A stretch of DNA of 11,373 nucleotides from Pseudomonadota bacterium (GCA_023422555.1 JAFAGQ010000172.1:1-11373); one strand, 5' to 3'. Shown: positions 1 through 6,686, numbered from the stretch's first letter. Numbers and translations are program-made. The notes: a model not told the origin generated them from the letters alone.

Positions 1-626
1 ATCATGCTCATGGTGGCAGAGCGGGCACGACGCAGATCTTCGTGATAAACGTCAGTCAGCACCTGGTCGTTGGTATAGGCATGCACGGTTGTCATCAAAC
101 CGGTTTCCACGCCCAGCGCTTCGTGCAGAGGCTGAACCAGCGGAGCCAGACAGTTGGTTGTGCAGGATGCGTTGGAAATGACGGTATCAGAGGCTTTCAG
201 TGTTTTGTGGTTCACACCATAAACAACGGTAGCATCAACGTCTTTTCCACCGGGAGCAGAAATGACCACTTTCTTGGCGCCGCCCTTGAGGTGAGCACTG
301 GCTTTTTCTTTGCTTGTGAAGAAACCGGTACATTCAAGCACCACGTCAACGTTCAGTTCACCCCATGGCAGTTCGGCAGGGTTACGGTTGGCAAGCACGC
401 GGATCTTGTCGCCGTTGACCACCATGTTTTCACCGTCAACAGTCACTGTACCAGGGAAGCGGCCATGTGCAGTGTCATACTGAGTCAGGTGTGCATTGGT
501 TTTTGGATCGCCCAGATCGTTGATCGCGACAATCTCGATATCATGCTTCTTGCCACCTTCATAGTGAGCACGCAGTACATTGCGGCCGATGCGGCCGTAG
601 CCGTTAATTGCAACACGAATGGTCAT
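1..626 (-). CDS. gap: Glyceraldehyde-3-phosphate dehydrogenase, 3' part missing at window edge
   Basis: Catalyses NAD(P)-dependent oxidative phosphorylation of glyceraldehyde 3-phosphate to 1,3-bisphosphoglycerate in the cytosol. The first 208 residues are readable (MTIRVAINGYGRIGR...), roughly the first 60% of a normal ~335-residue protein. The rest lies outside the window. The dinucleotide-binding GYGRIGR loop is at residues 9-15, and Asp37 sits at the end of the second strand (AINDLGD), as in enzymes that use NAD. The active-site segment SNASCTTNC spans 151-159 with catalytic Cys155, and the partner His182 lies in TVHAYTND. The ATG at 626 has a good ribosome site (AGGAGAG, 633-639). The gene starts 16 bp after the tkt stop, so it is very probably co-transcribed with tkt, as is usual in Burkholderiales, where pgk and pyk often follow. 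Nothing in the visible part looks damaged. Confidence 0.97.
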   Translation of the reverse strand, partial: MTIRVAINGYGRIGRNVLRAHYEGGKKHDIEIVAINDLGDPKTNAHLTQYDTAHGRFPGTVTVDGENMVVNGDKIRVLANRNPAELPWGELNVDVVLECTGFFTSKEKASAHLKGGAKKVVISAPGGKDVDATVVYGVNHKTLKASDTVISNASCTTNCLAPLVQPLHEALGVETGLMTTVHAYTNDQVLTDVYHEDLRRARSATMSM

Positions 627-642
627 TACATTCTCTCCTGTT

Positions 643-2697
643 TTATAAAACCTGTTTGACAGTGTTTGCCACGTTTTCAGCGGTAAACCCGAAATGTTTG
701 AACAGCACACCGGCAGGGGCGGATTCACCATAGGTATCCAGGCCCACTGTGCCGCCGTTGCGTCCGATATACTTGTACCAGCCTGCCGTCACGCCTGCTT
801 CAACCGAAACTGCGGGAAGTGATGGCGGGATCACGCTGTCGCGCCATTCGGCGCTCTGGCGGTCAAAAACCGAGGTACTGGGCATGGATACAACTCGAAC
901 CGGAATATTTTCCTTTGCCAGCAGGGCCTGCGCTTCCAGCGCCAGCCCCACTTCGGAGCCGGTAGCAATAATAACGGCCTGGGCGCCTTCTGCGTCTCGC
1001 AAGACGTAACCACCTTTTTCTATTTGTTCAAGCGTCGCCTTGTCGCGTTCGATAAACGGCAAATTCTGGCGCGAAAGCAGCAGCGCACTGGGGCCACCCT
1101 GCTCTACCTTCATGCCCGTGCTGACCGGCCGTGAGACAGCCGATTTCCAGGCGATGGCGGTTTCCGTCGTATCGCAGGGACGCCATACATCCAGATTGGG
1201 AATGAGGCGCAGACTGGCTGCGTGTTCGACCGACTGGTGCGTTGGACCGTCTTCACCAAGTCCAATGGAATCGTGCGTGAAGATGTGGACCACGCGCTGT
1301 TTCATGAGCGCTGCCATACGGATGGCATTGCGGGAGTAATCGGAGAACGTCAGGAAGGTACCGCCAAAAGGCAGGTAACCGCCATGCAGAGCCACGCCAT
1401 TCATGATGGCGGCCATGCCGAACTCACGCACACCGTAATTGATGTGACGACCAAAACGCAGATGACCGTCAGTGCCTGTGCGAACGGCGCCGGCGCCTTT
1501 CCAGTCGGTAAAGACCGAACCGGTCAGATCGGCAGAGCCTCCGAGCATTTCAGGCAGCATCTGAGCCATGGCCGTAATGGCGAACTGGGAAGCTTTGCGA
1601 GAAGCCACTGTTTCGCCCTTGCTAACGGTTTCCTGCAGGAAGGCGCTGAATTTTTCAGCGAAATCCTGTGGCAGCTGGCCGTTCATGCGACGGGTAAATT
1701 CCTGAGCCTGTTCGGGAAAGTCGATCGCGTACAGGGCAAATTGTTTTTTCCACTCGCGCTGCGCCTGATCGCCCCGCTCACGCTGGTTCCAGCCGGCGTA
1801 AACATCTTCAGAAATTTCAAAGGGAGGCAGCGTCCAGCCAATCGCTTCGCGCGTTGCGGCAATTTCTGCCGCACCCAGAGGAGCACCATGAACTTTATCG
1901 CTACCCTGCAGATTGGGCGCGCCCTTGCCGATGGTGGTCTTGCAGATAATGAGTGTCGGGCCGGAAGAACCGCGTTGCGCCTGCTGTTTGGCTTTGGCGA
2001 TCGCGTGATCTACCGCAACGACATCATGGCCGTTGACGCCGCGAATGACATTCCAGCCATAGCCTTCAAAGCGTTTGGCGGTGTCGTCAGCAAACCAGGG
2101 TTCGACCTTGCCATCAATGGAGATGCCATTGTCATCGTACAGGACGATGAGCTTGGACAATTTGAGCGTACCTGCAAGTGAACAGACTTCATGGGAAATG
2201 CCTTCCATGAGGCATCCATCACCCACAAACGCGTACGTGAAATGGTCAACAATCTTATGTTCGGGTTTGTTGAATTCGGCCGCAAGCAGTTCCTCTGCCA
2301 GCGCAAACCCAACTGCATTTGATAGGCCCTGGCCCAGCGGACCTGTCGTGGTTTCCACACCTGAGGTAATCCCCACTTCAGGGTGACCTGGTGTTTTGGA
2401 ATGCAATTGACGGAACTGGCGCAGCTCATCGAGTGGCAGATCGTAACCGGTCAGGTGCAAAAGCGAATACAGCAACATGGAACCGTGACCATTGGAGAGC
2501 ACGAAACGATCGCGATCAGGCCACGCCGGGTCAGCCGGATTGTGACGCAGATGACGGGTCCATAAGGCTTCGGCAATCTCGGCCATTCCCATCGGGGCGC
2601 CTGGATGTCCGGAATTGGCTTGCTGCACGGCATCCATGGAGAGTGCGCGAATTGCATTGGATAGATGAGAATTCGATGTTGCGGCCGTGGTGGTCAT
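643..2697 (-). CDS. tkt: Transketolase
   Basis: Thiamine-diphosphate enzyme moving two-carbon ketol units between sugar phosphates in the non-oxidative pentose-phosphate (or Calvin) pathway; cytosolic homodimer. The 684-residue length is close to the usual 660-680. The N-terminal TPP-binding domain shows SGHPG (29-33, His31), NGHGS (69-73, His71), TGPLGQG (118-124) and the GDG...N motif from 159 to Asn190. The middle domain contains the conserved TPP-activating glutamate (Glu425 in YGVREFGMA) and THDSIGLGEDGPTHQ (474-488). The C-terminal domain has SRQNLP (542-547) and the EAG...GW stretch near 633-640. The ATG at 2697 is preceded by AGGA about 8 bases upstream. It heads the tkt-gap operon and is transcribed divergently from rsmE. 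No anomaly is seen. Confidence 0.97.
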   Translation of the reverse strand: MTTTAATSNSHLSNAIRALSMDAVQQANSGHPGAPMGMAEIAEALWTRHLRHNPADPAWPDRDRFVLSNGHGSMLLYSLLHLTGYDLPLDELRQFRQLHSKTPGHPEVGITSGVETTTGPLGQGLSNAVGFALAEELLAAEFNKPEHKIVDHFTYAFVGDGCLMEGISHEVCSLAGTLKLSKLIVLYDDNGISIDGKVEPWFADDTAKRFEGYGWNVIRGVNGHDVVAVDHAIAKAKQQAQRGSSGPTLIICKTTIGKGAPNLQGSDKVHGAPLGAAEIAATREAIGWTLPPFEISEDVYAGWNQRERGDQAQREWKKQFALYAIDFPEQAQEFTRRMNGQLPQDFAEKFSAFLQETVSKGETVASRKASQFAITAMAQMLPEMLGGSADLTGSVFTDWKGAGAVRTGTDGHLRFGRHINYGVREFGMAAIMNGVALHGGYLPFGGTFLTFSDYSRNAIRMAALMKQRVVHIFTHDSIGLGEDGPTHQSVEHAASLRLIPNLDVWRPCDTTETAIAWKSAVSRPVSTGMKVEQGGPSALLLSRQNLPFIERDKATLEQIEKGGYVLRDAEGAQAVIIATGSEVGLALEAQALLAKENIPVRVVSMPSTSVFDRQSAEWRDSVIPPSLPAVSVEAGVTAGWYKYIGRNGGTVGLDTYGESAPAGVLFKHFGFTAENVANTVKQVL

Positions 2698-2798
2698 GCG
2701 GATCCTATAGTAGTCACGGTTTAGTTACGATTAACAAGCGATTTTAACACTCGATGTTTTGTCCGTGACCCTACCGGTAAATAAAGTAAAATTTAGCA
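2698..2798. promoter_or_regulatory. Divergent tkt / rsmE promoter region
   Basis: This 101-bp AT-rich gap separates the outward-facing starts of tkt and rsmE and must hold both promoters. On the minus strand, TTGTTA and TACTAT are spaced by 19 bp just upstream of tkt, and a separate TAAAAT hexamer lies further out. None matches consensus strongly. A 7-bp sequence, GTCACGG (2713-2719), recurs inverted as CCGTGAC (2763-2769), one copy near each gene start. That could be a shared operator or chance. Confidence 0.5.
2759..2787 (+). promoter_or_regulatory. Candidate sigma70-type promoter of rsmE
   Basis: TTGTCC (2759-2764) and TAAAGT (2782-2787) are separated by exactly 17 bp. Each matches 4 of 6 consensus bases. 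Initiation about 7 bases after the -10 would leave only about 4-5 untranslated bases before the rsmE ATG at 2799. This is a by-eye call. Confidence 0.35.
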
Positions 2799-3593
2799 AT
2801 GAGTCATCCCCGTTTCTACTGTCCGATACCATTATCTGCCCACAGTCGCGTTGCCCTGCCGGAAGCGGCGGCCCATCACGCCTCGCGCGCCCTGCGTCTG
2901 CGAGAGGGAGATACGATTGTGCTTTTCAATGGCAGTGGCGCCCAGTTTCCCGGCATTTTGCGCTTTGAACAGGGTCAGGCTTTTGCTGACCTGGGTGAAT
3001 GCGAATACACACGCACCGAACTGCCGGGCAGCATCGGACTGGTACAAGGGCTGCCTGCTGGCGACAAGATGGACTGGATTATCGAAAAGGCAGCGGAACT
3101 GGGCGTGACGGACATCTTTCCGGTGAGCGCAGAGCGCAGTATTGTGCAATTGTCGGGCAACCGGCTTGAGAAACGACAAATTCACTGGCAGCGCATTGCC
3201 GAATCTGCCAGCGAACAGTCAGGCCGCAACCGTATTTTGCAGGTGCATCCACTGGCGCCATTGCGCAACAGCCTGCAGTTACCTGCCAATCTCAACGGAT
3301 TTCTCTGTCATCCGGAAGGCGGTATGTCATTCCTGGCGGCAGTTTCCCGTCTGGCTGACGCACACCAGCCCGCGACGCCTACGTCGGTGGCACCGGATCA
3401 CACTCCGCAGGAACGTTCAAACATTGCCATTCGCCTGTTTATCGGCCCGGAAGGAGGCTGGTCTCAGCAGGAACTGGATCAGGCTCAGGCAGCCGGGGTA
3501 GAAAAAGTCACATTCGGAGAACGCGTACTTCGTACCGAGACTGCCGGAATCGCCATGACGGCAGCGGCAATAGCCCTGCTGGGGTGGCTGTAG
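2799..3593 (+). CDS. rsmE: 16S rRNA (uracil-1498-N3)-methyltransferase RsmE
   Basis: SAM-dependent SPOUT-class methyltransferase that modifies U1498 of 16S rRNA in the decoding region of the 30S subunit. The protein has 264 residues. The N-terminal PUA-like RNA-binding part (1-75) starts MSHPRFY and includes HASRALRLREGD (27-38). The SPOUT domain follows, with GDKMDWIIEKAAELGV (88-103), the SAM-pocket motif IGPEGGWS (215-222) and the knot-forming GERVLRTETAG (240-250). These three motifs make the family assignment safe. It is about 20 residues longer than the E. coli protein. The extra length seems to sit at about 186-208, a Pro/Thr/Ala-rich, probably disordered stretch just before GPEGG. No Shine-Dalgarno sequence precedes the ATG (the upstream bases are AT-rich), so translation may depend on a very short leader. 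The stop codon lies inside the first unit of a 26-bp tandem repeat. Confidence 0.95.
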   Translation: MSHPRFYCPIPLSAHSRVALPEAAAHHASRALRLREGDTIVLFNGSGAQFPGILRFEQGQAFADLGECEYTRTELPGSIGLVQGLPAGDKMDWIIEKAAELGVTDIFPVSAERSIVQLSGNRLEKRQIHWQRIAESASEQSGRNRILQVHPLAPLRNSLQLPANLNGFLCHPEGGMSFLAAVSRLADAHQPATPTSVAPDHTPQERSNIAIRLFIGPEGGWSQQELDQAQAAGVEKVTFGERVLRTETAGIAMTAAAIALLGWL

Positions 3594-3690
3594 AGGGTGA
3601 CTGTCTTGGGCGCCTGTCGCGGGCGACTGCAGTGTGCAGCCGCAGTGGGTGATTGAAACAGGTAGCCGCAGTCGGAGACTGTCGTTTTCG
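3587..3690. repeat. Imperfect 26-bp tandem repeat, four units
   Basis: Four head-to-tail units start at 3587, 3613, 3639 and 3665. The first 17 bases of each unit are the conserved core, approximately GCYGYAGNGGGTGACTG. Core units 1 and 2 agree at 13/17 positions, 1 and 3 at 13/17, 3 and 4 at 14/17, and 2 and 3 at 10/17. The remaining 9 bases of each unit vary. The array begins in the last codons of rsmE and ends just short of the barstar-like gene stop, filling the convergent gap. A small perfect hairpin (CTGCA-GTG-TGCAG, 3627-3639) lies at the unit 2/3 junction. There is no T-run, so it is not a convincing terminator. Confidence 0.6.
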
Positions 3691-3696
3691 GCGCCG

Positions 3697-4164
3697 TCAG
3701 TCGCTTTCAGCGTAGGGACGAGGAGAACGTCCGGGTTCCGGCGCATCATGTTTTCCCGCGTGCTCAACCATATAGGAAAAAATGCGACCGTTCTCTTCGC
3801 CGTATTCAACGGTGTCATTGAATACGCCCTTGAGCGATTCGATATGTTCCTGAAGCGAATCATCTTCGGAATGCAGACGACGCAGGGCCAGAACCATGCC
3901 AATCTTCTGCTCCTGCAGGGTTTCACCCAGACAGTCGAGCAGCGCATCCATATTACTGCCGAAGAACACAGGATAGTCTACCGCCTTGGCAATGGCACGC
4001 AGAACTGCAGAGCAGCTGCGCGCCTTGTCGCAGTCAGCCTCGAAATAAGCAAGACCGGCCTGCTCAGCATGAGATTTAAGTTGGTCAAGACCGATGGATT
4101 TTTCTTTTATGGCGCCACCCGTTTCCAGGATGGTCTTTAACACGGTACCTGTTTTTTTAGTCAT
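3697..4164 (-). CDS. Barstar-family protein (barnase-inhibitor fold)
   Basis: A 155-residue protein. Barstar proteins are small cytosolic inhibitors that plug the active site of barnase-type ribonucleases, but many family members have no known partner. The family signature is at 66-80: VFFGSNMDALLDCLG aligns with barstar YGENLDALWDCL. Asp73 and Asp77 correspond to barstar Asp35 and Asp39, which contact barnase. Barstar Trp38 is replaced by Leu76. The ~90-residue barstar core (about 35-130) is flanked by an N-terminal extension and a polar, Pro-rich tail. I chose the ATG at 4164 rather than 4176, because GGAGAGG (4168-4174) is ideally spaced only for 4164. The start overlaps the patatin stop by 8 bases, implying coupled translation. 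No ribonuclease gene is visible nearby, so the partner is unknown; an RNase encoded elsewhere is as possible as the patatin. Confidence 0.82.
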   Translation of the reverse strand: MTKKTGTVLKTILETGGAIKEKSIGLDQLKSHAEQAGLAYFEADCDKARSCSAVLRAIAKAVDYPVFFGSNMDALLDCLGETLQEQKIGMVLALRRLHSEDDSLQEHIESLKGVFNDTVEYGEENGRIFSYMVEHAGKHDAPEPGRSPRPYAESD

Positions 4165-5410
4165 TGACCTCTCCATAAAAAAACGCTTTGATTTCTTCCT
4201 GACGTGCCATCACGTCGTCATAGGCCAGCCTGATCAGCTCACCCGTAAAGGCTGATTCAAATAACAGGAATGAGGCAAGCAGTCCGCCCGACTCTTTTCC
4301 GGGCCGGGAAGAAACGCCCAACACACGCAGGAAAGCCCGAACCGACTTAGGCATGCAATTTAAATGCTTCAAGGCGATCTCGTCAATAGATTTGCTGGGG
4401 CTTATGGTTAAAACATCGATTTTTTTGACACCAGCTGTTAACGCCGCGCCACGCGGCACGGCTTCAAGCAGGGTATTGATGCGGCTGATTCGTTCCAGAT
4501 CTATGGACAATCCGTCTATGAAGATATCAGACAAGGCGTGTCCGCCCACCTGCGCCAGTGTTGGATATTGATCACTTTGCGGAGCGGGATCTTCCTGTGG
4601 TGCTGTATCACCGTGGTTGCTGGTGCTGATGACCAGGACGCGATCAGCGCCCAGATGGATGGCTGGACTGATCGGGGCGAGTTGTCGCATGGAACCATCA
4701 CCGCACCACTCCCATTCACTGCCCAGCGGCAGGCGGGCTGCCGGGAAGACAAACGGGATGGCGCTGGACGCCATGAGATGCTCCAGAGAAATGGATTCGG
4801 CGATGGCATATCGAAGTTGCCCTTTCCAGGGGTCAATCTGTTTCGCCGACTGGTAAAAAGTCAGGTGATTGCCGCTGGTGTAGCTGGACGCTGTGATGGC
4901 CAGCCCCGAAAGATGGCCGCGATCCAGATTATGTTGCAGGTTGCCGATATCGATGCTGTCTTTGAGCAGTTGCGCCAGTGGCCGATTATCGAGCAGCGAT
5001 TTGGGAGCATTATTGCGTAACCCCTGCAGGGCCCAGCCAAAAGTCAGCATTCCCAGCCAGCGCATGCCGTTTCCAAATACGCCCACCGGGTCTGACCGGT
5101 AGACGTGAGACGTATGCAGACTGCGCCAGATTTTTTCCAGACGCTTTATTGCGGCATGCGGGTGAGCGGCCCGACATGCATAAGCAGTGGCATTGATTGC
5201 GCCGGCCGATGAACCACACACAATGGGAAACGGGTTTTCAAATCGCGGAGACCGATGCGGATCCAGGATCGCGAGGATTGCCTGTAGCGCCCCCACCTGA
5301 TAGGCGGCCCGAGCACCACCGCCGGTCAGTACCATCGCGGTGTGCAGATCTTGTGGGCGGCGCCTGGCGCCGCTGCCCGTTTTGTCCTGCTTCACACTCC
5401 CATTGCTCAT
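4157..5410 (-). CDS. Patatin-like phospholipase family protein
   Basis: A predicted serine lipid acyl hydrolase of the bacterial patatin family, which uses a Ser-Asp dyad to cleave fatty acyl esters; the substrate here is unknown. The protein has 417 residues. The oxyanion loop LTGGGARAAYQ is at 28-38, the nucleophile elbow GSSAG at 66-70 with Ser68, and the catalytic aspartate is Asp238 in CGDGSMRQ, so both dyad residues are intact. The C-terminal half (about 290-410) carries the extra helical region seen in larger proteobacterial patatins, including the LPxxVRAxLRVLG-type and LLASFLLFESAFT stretches. There is no signal peptide or clear transmembrane segment, suggesting a cytosolic or peripheral membrane location. 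The ATG at 5410 has only a weak ribosome site. The gene runs in the same direction as the barstar-like gene and overlaps its start by 8 bases. Confidence 0.92.
   Translation of the reverse strand: MSNGSVKQDKTGSGARRRPQDLHTAMVLTGGGARAAYQVGALQAILAILDPHRSPRFENPFPIVCGSSAGAINATAYACRAAHPHAAIKRLEKIWRSLHTSHVYRSDPVGVFGNGMRWLGMLTFGWALQGLRNNAPKSLLDNRPLAQLLKDSIDIGNLQHNLDRGHLSGLAITASSYTSGNHLTFYQSAKQIDPWKGQLRYAIAESISLEHLMASSAIPFVFPAARLPLGSEWEWCGDGSMRQLAPISPAIHLGADRVLVISTSNHGDTAPQEDPAPQSDQYPTLAQVGGHALSDIFIDGLSIDLERISRINTLLEAVPRGAALTAGVKKIDVLTISPSKSIDEIALKHLNCMPKSVRAFLRVLGVSSRPGKESGGLLASFLLFESAFTGELIRLAYDDVMARQEEIKAFFYGEVND
4168..4174 (-). promoter_or_regulatory. Ribosome binding site inside the patatin gene for the barstar-like gene
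   Basis: GGAGAGG on the minus strand lies within the last codons of the patatin gene, with its GGAG 6 bases before the ATG at 4164. The in-frame ATG at 4176 has only a T-rich stretch upstream and no such site. This fixes the barstar-like start and suggests termination-reinitiation coupling. Confidence 0.75.
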
Positions 5411-5573
5411 CGCTTAATGCTCACACTTACAACGCAAATTGGATCTTACACGGCCATATTCCCTCTGGCGGTATATCGGAAGTCGTAAAGACGACAAGGC
5501 CGAAGCGACAACGCGGTTGCAATTAGAAACCTGTCACGCTCTCATCATACGGAAATTCATTCAGGATTGCATC

Positions 5574-5599
5574 CGGTAATTCCGAGTGAGGAATTACCG
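5574..5599. repeat. Perfect 10-bp inverted repeat with 6-base loop
   Basis: CGGTAATTCC (5574-5583) and GGAATTACCG (5590-5599) are perfect reverse complements around GAGTGA. The element lies 24 bp past the stop of the GlcE-like gene and about 165 bp upstream of the patatin start. It could be a terminator stem for the former, but neither side has the T-run of an intrinsic terminator and the stem is AT-rich in its middle. A dyad operator for a dimeric regulator is the alternative. The rest of 5411-5623 shows no gene; a small stem (GTCGT/ACGAC, 5482-5495) is the only other structure noticed. Confidence 0.6.
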
Positions 5600-5623
5600 A
5601 GAGTTACGCGCAGACGTGTGAAT

Positions 5624-6646
5624 TCAGGCCACCTTTTCAGGCACCACTTCATCCAGGTAGGCGAACAATCCCGAAGGATCGAAAAGCGCCTTGACGCTGC
5701 CTTCGATGTGATGCTGACTGGCAGCAGCCCAGTCGGGCTCGCCGTCCTTATCTGCGATCTCTGTCACAATCGTGTTGCGCGTCATGCGTCGGAGCACCAG
5801 TTCCTGGCACCAAATGAGCGTGCCCCCATGACCCAAAAAGATCTGCGCCAGATTGACATCTCCGATCCTGGGTTTAAGCGCATCCAGCCGATACGAGACC
5901 GGCCAGCGTGACATGGTCAGGCAGCGACTGACCTCGGCGTCGGACAGTTGCTCGAACAGAGCCGGAATCAGACGTTGCAAGGCAGGCAGACGCAGCGGCG
6001 ATTGGTCATTGACACCAAAACCACCCAGCACGGCGGTTTCGCCATTGGCAAACAGCGCGTGAACACGCTCCAGTCCCGAATTTGCGGTGTATCCCGGACG
6101 ACAATCGTGCCATTGCGGCATGGCAAGCCATTGCGATAAAGTAAGTTCGGATGGGACATGCGAGAACTGTTCATAGCCTAGCGCCTGCATATGGGCCACA
6201 GAAGTCCCAGGCAAAGCCAGGCAGGCATCGTCTCCCAGTGTTTCGGTGCCTTCCAGCGAGGGTCCCATACTGACGATCAGACTGGAACGGCCGATAATGG
6301 TTTGTGGCGTAGCCAGGCCATCGGCCACCATGGCAATATCGTATTCGTAGCAAAGCTGGCGTAACGACGGCAGGTCACCCAGATCATTCAGAGTAATGCG
6401 CGCAGACTGGAAACCGTTGATTTCCTGTTCGTCAATGAGCGCCGATTCCAGCGCACGCTGCACCATACGACAGAAAGCCTGCCAGGGACCTTCCTGAGGA
6501 CGTTTACCAAGCGTTAAAAAGCGACGGCGATTCTCATGCATAATGAACAGGGACGGGCCTTGCGGCAACAACGGTAAAACAGGGGGAATACATCGATCGA
6601 AAACGTGAAGTTCAACATTTGCCGTTACAATAGACGCACTCTTCAC
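5624..6646 (-). CDS. Divergent FAD-linked-oxidase-like protein (GlcE-like)
   Basis: A 340-residue protein resembling the FAD-binding (PCMH-type) oxidase superfamily, closest by eye to glycolate oxidase subunit GlcE (about 350 residues). Supporting segments are LIVSMGPSLEG...CLALPGTSVAHMQALG, matching the strand order of the FAD domain; TLSQWLA...ALFANGETAVLGGFG, matching the usual TLGG...G.V..dG segment; GHGGTLIW near residue 280, like GlcE WGGALRW; and a C-terminal FDPSGLF, typical of FAD-linked oxidase tails. The glycine-rich FAD pyrophosphate loop and the AGYDL...G..G-type segment of GlcE are not recognisable, so flavin binding is uncertain. The start is provisional: the GTG at 6646 lacks a ribosome site, and an internal ATG at 6541 would remove 35 residues. 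The gene is divergent from the aminotransferase. No glcD or glcF partner is visible. Confidence 0.7.
   Translation of the reverse strand: MKSASIVTANVELHVFDRCIPPVLPLLPQGPSLFIMHENRRRFLTLGKRPQEGPWQAFCRMVQRALESALIDEQEINGFQSARITLNDLGDLPSLRQLCYEYDIAMVADGLATPQTIIGRSSLIVSMGPSLEGTETLGDDACLALPGTSVAHMQALGYEQFSHVPSELTLSQWLAMPQWHDCRPGYTANSGLERVHALFANGETAVLGGFGVNDQSPLRLPALQRLIPALFEQLSDAEVSRCLTMSRWPVSYRLDALKPRIGDVNLAQIFLGHGGTLIWCQELVLRRMTRNTIVTEIADKDGEPDWAAASQHHIEGSVKALFDPSGLFAYLDEVVPEKVA
6626..6631 (+). promoter_or_regulatory. Possible -10 element of the aminotransferase gene
   Basis: TACAAT matches the -10 consensus at 5 of 6 positions, about 55 bases before the aminotransferase ATG. No convincing -35 lies 16-18 bp upstream, and the element falls inside the first codons of the divergent GlcE-like gene if that starts at 6646. 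Weak call. Confidence 0.25.
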
Positions 6647-6686
6647 GTATTTCAGTGTTATTCATTTTACCTTGCCCCGTCTCCCA

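Noticed and set aside
42..659. Plus-strand open frame of 205 codons
   Set aside because: It is antisense to gap, whose minus-strand translation has all GAPDH motifs. The plus-strand protein resembles nothing.
1222..2181. Plus-strand open frame of 319 codons
   Set aside because: It lies entirely antisense to transketolase and has no recognisable motif or ribosome site; a shadow frame.
3587..3690. CRISPR array
   Set aside because: Units are contiguous 26-mers with degenerate cores and only 9-base variable parts. There are no true spacers and no cas genes.
4165..4176. Longer start for the barstar-like gene (ATG at 4176)
   Set aside because: There is no ribosome site upstream, only a T-rich run, whereas GGAGAGG is correctly placed for the ATG at 4164.
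4442..4456. GC-rich palindrome GCCGCG-CCA-CGCGGC
   Set aside because: It lies within well-conserved patatin codons (PRGAAL region). GC-rich codons explain it, and there is no T-run for termination.
4538..5020. Plus-strand open frame of 160 codons
   Set aside because: Antisense to the patatin gene, with no motif and no ribosome site.
6672..6686. TTG start five codons upstream for the aminotransferase
   Set aside because: Neither start has a ribosome site, the added residues match no family feature, and ATG is the more likely initiator.
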